NCBI GenBank assembly: GCA_016702545.1
Contig: JADJDT010000022.1
Location: 36,450-100,449, forward strand
Origin: Pseudomonadota bacterium
GTDB lineage: Bacteria; Myxococcota_A; Polyangia; GCA-2747355
Direction of reading: 5' to 3'
Length of the DNA stretch: 64,000 nt
The position numbers were made by a program, and so were the translations under genes. This document shows, in pieces, positions 1 through 8,400 of this stretch; positions within the stretch are counted from its first letter, which is position 1, and every line of letters starts with the position of its first letter. Under the pieces are notes generated by a model. It had not been told where the DNA came from. It ran no database searches and saw nothing but the letters and a program-made list of their open reading frames with translations.

Positions 1-48
1 GTGGCGCCCGAGACGGCAACACCGGCTGCCGCCGCGGCGCGGGCTTGA
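1..48 (+). CDS. C-terminal tail of upstream gene, probably sufC
   Basis: Fifteen codons run open from the window edge to a TGA at 46-48. They encode an Ala/Pro-rich tail with no recognisable motif. The reading frame ends 10 bases before sufD. In SUF operons the gene directly before sufD is usually sufC, the ABC-type ATPase of the SufBCD scaffold, so sufC is the likely identity. This rests on gene order only. Confidence 0.5.
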   Translation: MAPETATPAAAAARA

Positions 49-58
49 GGGTCTGACG

Positions 59-1390
59 ATGACGGAACTGGCCCAGCAACTGCGAGCCGAGCGCGCGGCC
101 CTGAGCAGCGCCGGCGATCCGCCCGTTCCCGGCTGGTGGGAGGAGCGGCGCGAGCAGGCCCTGGCCACGCTGATCGCGCGCGGCTGGCCGACCTCGGCCG
201 AGGAGGATTGGAAGTACACCAACGTCGCACCCTTGCTGCAGCGCGGGCTGGCGCGCGCACCGGCACCGCCCTTGACGACCCCGCCGGCCTGGGCCACGCG
301 CGACGGGCTGCCGGAGGCGATCACGCTGGTCTTCGTCGATGGGCACTGTCTGGGCCCGGCCAGCGGCGCCGCTGACCTACCTAACGGCGTGCGCGTTTGC
401 AGCCTGCGCCAGGCGCTGGCCGAGGACCATCCGGCCTTGCGCGCGCAGCTGGCGCAGCAGCCGGCGCTCGCGGCGCAGCCGCTGGCGGCCTGGAGCACGG
501 CGCTGGCGCGGGATGGCGCGTTCGTCTACCTGCCGCAGGGCGTGGTGCTGGCGCGGCCCGTGCAGCTCCTCTGCTTGACGACCCGCGGCGCCGCCGAACG
601 CGTGGTGCAGCTGCGCTCGCTGCTGATCGCCGAGCCGACGAGCGAGCTGGCCGTGATCGAGAGCCACGCGGCCGCGCCCGACGCCGCCGACGTTGCCTGC
701 CTGGTCAACAGCGCCACCGAGCTGGTGGTCGGCGCCAACGCCAGCGTGGCGCACTATCTGCTTCAACGCGCCGGCCAGGCGGCCACGCAGCTGGCGACGG
801 TGCAGGCGACGCAGCACGCCGACAGCAGGCTGACCTCGCTGACCTGCGTGCTGGGTGGGGCCCTGGTGCGCAACACGATCGGCACCCGACTGGCGGCGCC
901 CGGGGCGCAGAGCACGCTCGACGGGCTGTTCTTCGCCGGCGGGCGACAGCACGTCGACAACCACACGACGATCGACCACGAGCAGCCGCGCTGCGCCAGC
1001 AGCGAGTGCTACAAGGGGATCCTCGACGGTGCCGCGACGGGCGTGTTCAACGGCAAGGTCCTGGTGCGCCCACAGGCCCAGCAGACCGACGCGCGGCAGA
1101 GCAACCACAACCTGCTGCTCTCGGCGACGGCGACGGTCAACAGCAAGCCGCAGCTCGAGATCTTCGCCGACGACGTCAAGTGCAGCCATGGCGCGACGAT
1201 CGGCCAGCTCGACGCCGAGGCGCTTTTTTACCTGCGAGCGCGGGGGATCGACGAGGGCGCAGCGCGCAGCCTGCTGACCTGGGCCTTCGCCAGCGAGGTG
1301 ATCGAGCGCGTGCCCTTCGCGGCGCTGCGCCGGCAACTAGCAAGTACCGTGCAGCAGCGACTGGGTCTGAGCGGGCTGACAACAACGTGA
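59..1390 (+). CDS. sufD: SufD, FeS cluster assembly scaffold subunit
   Basis: This 443-residue protein belongs to the SufB/SufD family, in which SufD joins SufB and SufC to build Fe-S clusters in the cytoplasm. The N-terminal region has the family-typical WKYTN stretch near residue 53. The C-terminal half carries the right-handed beta-helix core, with a conserved His/Asp-rich segment (HVDNHTTIDH) near residue 300 and DDVKCSHGATIGQLD near residue 374, typical of SufD/SufB. The start ATG follows the upstream gene by 10 bases and the length is normal for SufD. It sits directly before sufS in the same operon. Family assignment is secure; SufB itself lies outside the window. Confidence 0.93.
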   Translation: MTELAQQLRAERAALSSAGDPPVPGWWEERREQALATLIARGWPTSAEEDWKYTNVAPLLQRGLARAPAPPLTTPPAWATRDGLPEAITLVFVDGHCLGPASGAADLPNGVRVCSLRQALAEDHPALRAQLAQQPALAAQPLAAWSTALARDGAFVYLPQGVVLARPVQLLCLTTRGAAERVVQLRSLLIAEPTSELAVIESHAAAPDAADVACLVNSATELVVGANASVAHYLLQRAGQAATQLATVQATQHADSRLTSLTCVLGGALVRNTIGTRLAAPGAQSTLDGLFFAGGRQHVDNHTTIDHEQPRCASSECYKGILDGAATGVFNGKVLVRPQAQQTDARQSNHNLLLSATATVNSKPQLEIFADDVKCSHGATIGQLDAEALFYLRARGIDEGAARSLLTWAFASEVIERVPFAALRRQLASTVQQRLGLSGLTTT

Positions 1391-1411
1391 AAAAGGAAGA
1401 TACAAGCGTTA

Positions 1412-2734
1412 ATGTCCCATGAGCGTGCAGACACCGCCGGCCTGACGGAGCCCTTGCGACCAGCGACACCACGGCCCGAGGTACCGGAGCTCGACGTCGA
1501 GCGCGTGCGCGCCGACTTCCCGGCCTTGGCGCAGCGGGTCAACGACCGGCCGCTGATCTATCTCGACAGCGCTGCCAGCGCCCACAAGCCGCGCGCCGTG
1601 ATCACCGCGCTGGCGGAGTTCTACGAGCACGACTACGCCAACATCCATCGCGGCGCGCACGCGCTCGGCTCGCGGGCCACCACTGCCTATGAGCTGGCGC
1701 GGCAGCGGGTCGCGACCTTCGTCGGCGCCGACCGCCCGGAGGAGATCGTCTTCGTCCGCGGCGCGACCGAGGCGATCAACCTCGTCGCCTCCAGCTTTGG
1801 CCGCCTGTCGTTGCGGGCCGGCGACGAGGTGCTGGTCAGCGAGATGGAGCACCACTCCAACCTTCTGCCCTGGCAGCAGATCTGCCGCCAGGTTGGCGCC
1901 ACGCTCAAGGCGATTCCGATCGACGAGCGAGGCGCGCTGCAGCTCGACGCGCTCGACCGGTTGCTGACGACGCGCACGCGCCTCGTCGCCGTGACCCACG
2001 TCTCGAACGTGCTGGGCACGATCAACCCGGTAGCGCAGATCGTGCGCCTGGCGCACGCGCGCGGGGCCAAGGTGCTGATCGACGGCGCCCAGGCCATCGT
2101 CCACCAACCCCTGAACGTGCGCGAGCTGGACTGCGACTTCTACGCGTTCTCCGGGCACAAGCTCTACGGTCCGATGGGCATCGGCGTGCTCTACGGCAAG
2201 TACGAGCTGCTGCAGCGCCTGCCGCCCTACCAGACCGGTGGCGGTATCGTCGACCAGGTGCGGCTCGAGGGCTCGACCTTCCTCGACGCCCCCTGGCGCT
2301 TCGAGGCCGGCACCCCCAACGTGGCGGGCGCCGTCGGCCTGGCGGCGGCGATCGGCTATCTCGAGCAACTGGGCATGTCCGCGGTCAACCGCTACGAGCA
2401 GCGGCTGCTCGAGTATGCGACCGCGGCGCTGCAGACCGTGCCGGGGCTGCGATTGATCGGCACGGCGCCGCAGCGGGCGGGCGTGTTGTCCTTCACCTTG
2501 AACGACGTCCACCCGCACGATATCGGCACGCTCCTCGACGAGCAGGGCATCGCCGTGCGCGCCGGTCACCACTGCGCCCAGCTGTTGATGCAGCGGCTCC
2601 AGCTCCCCGCGACCACACGGGCCTCGCTCGGGCTGTACAACACGCGGGCCGAGCTCGACGCGCTGGTCGCCGGCCTGCACAAGGTAGTGGCGCTCTTCGC
2701 CCTCCCCGCACCACGCCCTGGAGCGCTGCGATGA
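1412..2734 (+). CDS. sufS: SufS, SufS/CsdA-type cysteine desulfurase
   Basis: This 440-residue PLP enzyme removes sulfur from cysteine and supplies persulfide for Fe-S cluster assembly. The PLP-binding Lys lies in FSGHKLYGPMG near residue 247. The catalytic Cys is in RAGHHCAQ near residue 388, the group II (SufS) arrangement. The substrate-site stretch EMEHHSNLLPW is near residue 148. The ATG at 1412 is preceded by an A/G-rich AAAAGGAAG element, and about 30 extra residues precede the usual start of the fold. The stop overlaps the start of the next gene by four bases, so the two are probably translationally coupled. No SufE or SufU sulfur acceptor gene is visible here. Confidence 0.95.
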   Translation: MSHERADTAGLTEPLRPATPRPEVPELDVERVRADFPALAQRVNDRPLIYLDSAASAHKPRAVITALAEFYEHDYANIHRGAHALGSRATTAYELARQRVATFVGADRPEEIVFVRGATEAINLVASSFGRLSLRAGDEVLVSEMEHHSNLLPWQQICRQVGATLKAIPIDERGALQLDALDRLLTTRTRLVAVTHVSNVLGTINPVAQIVRLAHARGAKVLIDGAQAIVHQPLNVRELDCDFYAFSGHKLYGPMGIGVLYGKYELLQRLPPYQTGGGIVDQVRLEGSTFLDAPWRFEAGTPNVAGAVGLAAAIGYLEQLGMSAVNRYEQRLLEYATAALQTVPGLRLIGTAPQRAGVLSFTLNDVHPHDIGTLLDEQGIAVRAGHHCAQLLMQRLQLPATTRASLGLYNTRAELDALVAGLHKVVALFALPAPRPGALR

Positions 2735-3243
2735 CCTGGGCGGCTGCGGCCAAGCCACCGGCAGGAGGACAGCACGACGCGGGGCCGGGCGGCGACGGGC
2801 TCTTCTGCGACGAAGGCCACGCGGAGGCGGCCGGAGCAGGCCATGGCGGAGAGGGCCCCAGGGGCGCCAGCGCAGCACGGCCGAGCGGGCCGGGCGGGGG
2901 GCCGAGCGGCGCCCGGGGCCTCGACCCGATCGCCGACGCGCAGGCGCTCGAGCCGCGGATCATCGAGGCGCTGCGGCAAATCTATGACCCGGAGATCCCG
3001 GTCAACGTCTACGACCTCGGCCTGATCTACAGCATCGAGGTGCTACCGCTCGGCCGGGTGGCCGTGCGCATGACGCTGACCTCGCCCGCCTGCCCCGTGG
3101 CCGGCGCGCTGCCGGCCGAGGTCGAGGAGAGTGTGCGCCGCGTCCCAGGGGTCGCGGACGCCGCCGTCGAGGTCGTCTGGGAGCCGCCCTGGACGATGGA
3201 GATGATGACCGAGGATGCGCGCCTGGAGCTCAATCTCTTCTAG
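2731..3243 (+). CDS. MIP18/DUF59 family protein, SufT-like
   Basis: The C-terminal 105 residues of this 170-residue protein form a MIP18 (DUF59) domain. It contains the hallmark IYDPEIPVNVYDLGLIY from about residue 88 and the TSPACPVAG stretch with its conserved Cys near residue 119. Such proteins act in Fe-S cluster assembly or maturation and are often encoded at the end of suf operons (SufT or PaaD-like). The first 65 residues are Gly/Ala/Pro-rich, low-complexity and probably disordered, which is longer than usual. The ATG overlaps the sufS stop (ATGA). A shorter form starting at an internal codon cannot be excluded. The TAG stop is the first part of a 14-bp hairpin stem. Confidence 0.85.
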   Translation: MTWAAAAKPPAGGQHDAGPGGDGLFCDEGHAEAAGAGHGGEGPRGASAARPSGPGGGPSGARGLDPIADAQALEPRIIEALRQIYDPEIPVNVYDLGLIYSIEVLPLGRVAVRMTLTSPACPVAGALPAEVEESVRRVPGVADAAVEVVWEPPWTMEMMTEDARLELNLF

Positions 3244-3275
3244 ATGTGCTCGGCGACTTCGGCCGAGCACATCTA
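3241..3275. terminator. 14-bp perfect hairpin at the end of the suf operon
   Basis: The arms TAGATGTGCTCGGC and GCCGAGCACATCTA are perfect reverse complements around a 7-base loop. The left arm begins with the stop codon of the preceding gene. There is no clean U-tract, so Rho-independent termination is an inference from strength and position at the end of an operon. Confidence 0.6.
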
Positions 3276-3312
3276 GGCCCAAAACAAGCGCGTCCCGCGC
3301 TCGTTTTGGGCC
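3276..3312. terminator. 17-bp hairpin, likely bidirectional terminator
   Basis: GGCCCAAAACAAGCGCG pairs with CGCGCTCGTTTTGGGCC with one mismatch around a 3-base loop. The A-rich left and T-rich right sides of the stem would suit termination on both strands between convergent genes. The left arm contains a motif seen again at 3418 and 63350. Confidence 0.6.
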
Positions 3313-3325
3313 CAGATATGACTCA

Positions 3326-3346
3326 GGGGGCTTTCGCAAAGCCCCC
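3326..3346. terminator. 9-bp GC-rich hairpin
   Basis: GGGGGCTTT and AAAGCCCCC are perfect complements around a 3-base loop. It is the third of five consecutive hairpins in this intergenic region. Confidence 0.5.
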
Positions 3347-3348
3347 TC

Positions 3349-3373
3349 GTCGCGGGGAGTGAATCCCCGCGAC
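3349..3373. terminator. 10-bp GC-rich hairpin
   Basis: GTCGCGGGGA and TCCCCGCGAC form a perfect 10-bp stem with a 5-base loop. It follows the previous hairpin after two bases. Function is unknown; termination or 3'-end protection is possible. Confidence 0.45.
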
Positions 3374-3417
3374 TTCACCCCGCGCCATCACCCCAGCATG
3401 CTCGCCTTTCGGCTCGT

Positions 3418-3468
3418 CTAGCCCGAAAACAAACGGCTCGCGCCAAAGCGCGCTTGTTTTCGGTCTAG
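3418..3468. terminator. 18-bp imperfect hairpin with CTAG ends
   Basis: The arm at 3418-3435 (CTAGCCCGAAAACAAACG) pairs with the arm at 3451-3468 at 16 of 18 positions around a 15-base loop. It lies just before the stop of the convergent minus-strand gene, so it probably terminates that gene. Both arms resemble the arm of the hairpin at 3276. Confidence 0.55.
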
Positions 3469-3486
3469 GAGCCCTTCAGAGCTCTG

Positions 3487-4365
3487 CTACGAGCCCGTCG
3501 GACCGTCGCCACGCCCAACGGCCGGGGCAGGGCTCTCGACGGTGATGGCATCGAAGAAGCGGCGCCGCAGCTCGAGCAGGAACTGCTCCACGGGGCCGGG
3601 GGCGAGCGGATCGAGCGGGAGATCGGAGAGGTCACCGGACTCCTCGAGGAAGGCCTGGAGGCGCAGCAGCAACTTGATCGCGCGCCCCGCGGGCTCGACG
3701 ATCGCCGCGTCGTCGCGACGACTCTGTTCGATCAGCGGAGCGACCTCCTGCTGCAGGTCATAGCGCAGCGCCAGCGCCGGCAGGCTGAGCACGACCTCCC
3801 CGCTGCGCAGCAGGTGGCCACCCGTCAGGGCCGCGCGACAGCCAGCGAGCACGTGCAAGAGCGAGGGCGCCTGGCCGCTCTCGACCGGCTGGCGCAGGCT
3901 GCGCCCGACGTGACTGTAGTGCGGGTGAAAGCGCTGGCAGATCACGCCCGCGAGCAGCGCGCGGAGCGCGGCGAGCTCTGCGCTCTCTACCAGCTGCTCG
4001 GGCGCCAACAGGCGCTCCAGCACCGAGCCATCGCCGCGCAACAGCGCGCGCAGGGCGTGGCCGACCTCGTAGGCCGAGTAGTCGATGCGCAGTCCCTCGA
4101 GCTCCCCGACCCAGTTGGTCGCGCGAGGCGGCTCGGCCAGACCGACCAGCGTCTCGGTCGGCTCGATGTAGACGCCCTTGAGCTCGAAGGGCGCCTGCGC
4201 GCTGCCGAAGCCGCAGCCGTGGGGACCCAGCACCGCGACGTGCAGCAGCCGCTGGCCCGCCAGGTGCGTGCGCAAGAACAGCCGCAGCCGCTCATAGGGC
4301 AAGGGCTCGGGCAGCGGGGCGGGGGGCGTGACCGGCATCGGCATTAACTCTCGGCGAGTGACCAT
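3487..4365 (-). CDS. Nucleotidyltransferase-like protein with altered catalytic motif
   Basis: The 292-residue protein resembles predicted nucleotidyltransferases of the polymerase-beta superfamily (Pfam PF10127-like). These normally carry a GS-x-x-G loop followed by an acidic D-x-D just before a GVYV strand. Here the region at residues 45-68 reads LGPHGCGFGSAQ then APFELKGVYI, so the two metal-binding acidic residues are replaced by Pro/Phe/Glu. The protein is therefore probably a catalytically weak or dead relative, or uses different residues. The ATG is at 4365; a second Met seven codons on could also be used. It converges on the suf operon and is followed by hairpins. Substrate is unknown. 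Confidence 0.6.
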   Translation of the reverse strand: MVTRRELMPMPVTPPAPLPEPLPYERLRLFLRTHLAGQRLLHVAVLGPHGCGFGSAQAPFELKGVYIEPTETLVGLAEPPRATNWVGELEGLRIDYSAYEVGHALRALLRGDGSVLERLLAPEQLVESAELAALRALLAGVICQRFHPHYSHVGRSLRQPVESGQAPSLLHVLAGCRAALTGGHLLRSGEVVLSLPALALRYDLQQEVAPLIEQSRRDDAAIVEPAGRAIKLLLRLQAFLEESGDLSDLPLDPLAPGPVEQFLLELRRRFFDAITVESPAPAVGRGDGPTGS

Positions 4366-4422
4366 GGCGTTTGCGTGAGCCGGGGCAAGCCCGCGATCAG
4401 GCGAGCACCTGCTCGCTGGCCC

Positions 4423-5406
4423 TCAAGTGTCCGCGGTCTCGGAGGGGGCCGAGGCCTCCGGGTGGTGCGAACCGCCGCTGATCGCGACCCGGTTGCGGCC
4501 CAGCGCCTTGGCCTGGTAGAGCGCCTCGTCGGCCGCCGCGACCAGCGTCTGGGGATCATCGATGCTCGGATGCGGCATCACGCTGACGCCGGCGCTGACG
4601 GTCAACTGCAGCGTCAGCGCCGGCTCGCCGACGAAGGGCTCGTTGGCCACGATCAGGCGCATCCGCTCGGCCACCACCTCGGCCCGTGCCGCATTGGCGC
4701 CGCGGGAGAGCACCGCGAACTCCTCACCGCCGTAGCGCATCACGACGTCCTCGGCGCGCACGGCGCGCAGCAGGCGCGAGCCGACCTGGCGCAACACCTG
4801 GTCACCGACGAGATGTCCATAGGTGTCGTTGACTCGCTTGAAGTGATCGAGATCGACGAGCATCAGCGCCAACGCCGAGCCTTGGCGCCGCGCAAAGGAG
4901 AACTCGGCGGGCAGGCGCTGGTCGAAATAGCGCCGATTGAAGACCCCCGTCAGCGGATCGCGCAGCGCCGCGTCGTACATGGCGCGCGCGTAGCTCGCCT
5001 CGATCCCCTCGTCGAGGGTGAAGCGGAGCACGGAGAGCAGGCCGATCTGCAGCCGGTCGTTTTCGTGCAAGAGCGTGCGCTCGGTGATGCGTACGGCATT
5101 GAGGTAGGTGCCGTTGCGACTGCCGCAGTCCCGCAGCCAGTAGGAACCGTCCGGCTCGCAGACGACCTCCGCGTGCCGCCGCGAGACGCCCGGATCGGCC
5201 AGCACGACGCCGCTGGTGTCGTCGCGACCGATCGCCACGCAGTCGCCCTTCAGGCTGAAGACGTTGCCGACGCTCGCGCCCTTGAGCACGATCAGGTGGC
5301 CGCTGCGCCGGCCCTCCGGCGTGCCGACCGGTGGCAGGACCTCCGGCACGCTGGGCAGCGTGACCTCGTCGTTGGGCGGGACTTCACCGGATCCAGGACG
5401 GCGCAT
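4423..5406 (-). CDS. FHA-GGDEF diguanylate cyclase
   Basis: This 327-residue cytoplasmic protein joins a forkhead-associated domain (about residues 38-130, with IGRD at 59, SRRH at 75 and SRNGTYLN at 96) to a GGDEF domain (about 148-310). FHA domains bind phosphothreonine peptides; GGDEF domains make cyclic di-GMP from GTP. The active-site loop reads GGEEF at 226-230, an active variant. RAED at 217-220 sits exactly five residues upstream and is a canonical I-site for product inhibition. There is no membrane segment. A Ser/Thr kinase gene lies directly upstream on the same strand, so phosphorylation-dependent control of c-di-GMP output by that kinase is a reasonable inference. Confidence 0.93.
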   Translation of the reverse strand: MRRPGSGEVPPNDEVTLPSVPEVLPPVGTPEGRRSGHLIVLKGASVGNVFSLKGDCVAIGRDDTSGVVLADPGVSRRHAEVVCEPDGSYWLRDCGSRNGTYLNAVRITERTLLHENDRLQIGLLSVLRFTLDEGIEASYARAMYDAALRDPLTGVFNRRYFDQRLPAEFSFARRQGSALALMLVDLDHFKRVNDTYGHLVGDQVLRQVGSRLLRAVRAEDVVMRYGGEEFAVLSRGANAARAEVVAERMRLIVANEPFVGEPALTLQLTVSAGVSVMPHPSIDDPQTLVAAADEALYQAKALGRNRVAISGGSHHPEASAPSETADT

Positions 5407-5483
5407 CGGCCTAGCTTAGAGGCCTCGTCCCCGGCAAGGCAAGCCGTTCGGCGCAGGGGCCGGGGGGGCCGCGCCAGAAGGCC

Positions 5484-8400
5484 TCAATGCGGTGCCCAGA
5501 ACCTGGCGAAGCGCTCCGGATGAACCGCGGTTTGTTCGCGCAACCAGGCGTCCGCCTCGTCGACCAATCGCCGCCCAGCGTCGCCGCCCAGCAGCACGCC
5601 GCGCCGCCGGCGCGCGGCGGTGGCGTGCAGCGCGAAGGACTGCGCGTCGAGGGCGGCCTCCGCCGCCTGCAGCTCCAGCAAGGCCGCGTCGGCGTCACCG
5701 CGCAGCTCGAGCACCCGGGAACGCACCAGGCGCGCGACCGCACCCGGCGCCGGCAGGCGCTCAGCCTCGAGCCGTCGCCCCAGCCCCTCGGCGGCCGCGA
5801 GTACCCGCCGGCGCTCGCGCGGGTTGCGGATCGCCGCCGCTGCCGCCAGCGCCGCACGCGCCGTGAGCTCCGTCCGTCCCAGGCGACCGAGCGAGATGCC
5901 CTCCAGCGCCGGATGGAACAGCACGGCGCGCTGCTCCTCGACCTGCTGCCAGGCGCGGACGCCGTCACCGGCGTAGAGGTCGATCGCCACCCGGCTGTAG
6001 GCGTCCCAGTAGTGCCGCAGGAAGCCCGCGCCGCGGGGCCACATATCCCAGAGCTCCTGGCGCGCGCGCCGGGCCCCTTCGATGTCGTCGTCCAACAACC
6101 AGTAGGTCGCCTGCACGCCACCGCGCAGGCTCGTCGCCAACTGCCGCTCGCCATACTTCTCGGCGTCGCGCAGCGCCTCGCGCACCGCGGCGCGCAGCAG
6201 CGCCAGCTCGCCGAGAAAGCAGTAGGTGATGATGCGCGAGACCTCGGCGCGATTGGCGTCGGCGCCGTGGCCCACGCAGCGATTCCGCAGCAGCTCGCAG
6301 GCGCGGTCCATCCAGGGCAGGGCCGCGCGGTGGTCCCAAAGCTGCACGCTGACGACCGCCGAGCCGTAGGCGACCATGCCGCGGACATAGGGATCGTCCA
6401 CCCGCTCGCTCAAGGCCTGCGCCATCGTGACCAGGCGCCGGTTACGCGCCAGCGCCTTGCGACCGCGCATCCCCGAGATCGTCAGCTCGAGCGCGAGGCT
6501 GCGCGCGATGCGCAGCGCGTCACCGACGCGGAGCGCCTCGAGCAGGGCCAGCGTGTTGTATTCGGTCAAGGGCATCGTATCGACCAGCACATGGCCCAGC
6601 CCGACGCTCCACAACACGTCGATGCGATGCAGCCGCTCGGACGAGATCGTCCGCGGATCGCGCTCCTTGAAGCCCAGCCCGCGCAGGCGGAGCTGCGCAC
6701 GCCGAAGCAGCATGCGGGCCCAGCCCGCCCGCCCCGAGGCCAAGCCCGCGATCTGGTGCTCGCTCAGCACCTGGTCGAGCGTCGCTCGCCCCTCGGCAAT
6801 GTGCCCATAGTCGAGCATCACCAGCGCCGCGCGCTGCCGGTACTCGAGCGCAGCAGCGGGCTCGGCCCCGGCGACGGCCTCCAGATAGGCCTGGGCGGCC
6901 CGTTGCCCGTAGCCCGCGTTGGCCAGCGCCTCGGCGTAGGCGGCCCGCAGCTCGACCGGTGCCACGGCGGTCGAAGGGTGCAGCGCCAGCGCGCGCCCCA
7001 GGTGCTCGGTCGCGCGATCGAAGGCCAAAGCCCGGGCGGCGCGTCGACCGGCCTCGACGTAGGCCTGCACCGCGCGCTCCGCATCACCCGCGCCGTCGAA
7101 ATGGCGGGCCAACACCGCGGGGTCACCCTCCCCCGAGCTGACGAAGGCCCAGGCCAACCGTCGGTGGTGCTGGCGCAGGGCGTCGGCGCTCAGTCGCGCC
7201 CAGACCAGCTCGCGCACCCGATCGTGGTAGGCCTCGATCACGTCGGTGCGTCGCAGACCCTCGGTCCGCACCAGGCGCTGCGTACGCAGCAGGATCAGGG
7301 CATCGTAGGCCGCCTCGCCCTCCAGCTCGGCCGCCTGCTGGAGCACGCTCTGTGGCAGCGGCTCAGCGGCGACGGCCACGGTCTCGAGCACGCGCTGCGC
7401 CGCCTCGGGCAAAGCGGCGAACTGCTCGCCCACCACGTCCTCGAGCCGCACGTGGCTCAGCTCGTCGGCCGCGCTGGGGCCGCGCCGACCTCTGACGTGA
7501 TAGGCCAGCGCGCCGACGAAATAGGCGTTGCCGCCGGACTCGATCGCGATGCGCTGGGCCAGCTCCGGACCGGCCTGGGCCCCCAAGATCCGCGCCGCGA
7601 TCGCCTGGGCCTGCACCACGTCGAGCGGCCCCACCGCCAGCTCGTCCGCGGCGCTGAGGCGCGTGCCGAGCGCCTCCAGCAGCGCATTCCTGCGCCCCTC
7701 GGCCGTACGAGAGCTCAGCAGCAGGAGCAGTGGCGGGGGATCGGGCGGATCGAGCAGATCGCCGAGCAGCAGGCCACTGTCGCGGTCGCCCCACTGAACA
7801 TCGTCGATCGCTAGAATCAGCGGCCGCTGGCGGCTCAGCCCGCGCCACAGCTCACGCATCACCGTCACCGCCTGCCGGCGAAACGCGCGCGGGTCGCGCA
7901 GCGCCGCCGGGACCGGCGCGGCCGCGCGGATCGCGGGCACCTGCTCGAGCACGGGAAACATCCGCGCCAGGATCCCCACCCCCTCGGGCAACCACGCCGC
8001 CACCTGCTCCGGCGGCTGCCGCAGCAGAAAGAGCGCCAGGGCGTCGAAGAGCGCGTCCAGCGCCTTGTACGGCACGGTCTCGCGCTCGTAGCAGCGGCCC
8101 GTCAGCACGACGGCCTGCCTCGAGCTCTCCGCCTGCTGGCGAAAGCTCGCCAGCAGCGCCGACTTGCCGACCCCCGCGCCGCCGTGCACGAGCAGCGTCG
8201 TCGGCCGACCGGCCAGGACCGCGTCGAGCGCGCGACCGAGCACGGCCAGCTCGTCGTCCCGGCCGAGCAGCTCCCCACCCAGTTCCGCCAGCACGGGCAC
8301 GGAGGCCGGGTTGCGACGCGGCTCCGCCTCGCGGCCCAGTCGCGCGAGCACCTCGTCGGTGGTCGGCCGCGCCGCAGGATCGCGACGCAGCAGGTCCATG

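Noticed and set aside
1409..2878. Open frame of 489 codons antisense to sufS
   Set aside because: A GC-driven shadow of sufS with no motif of its own.
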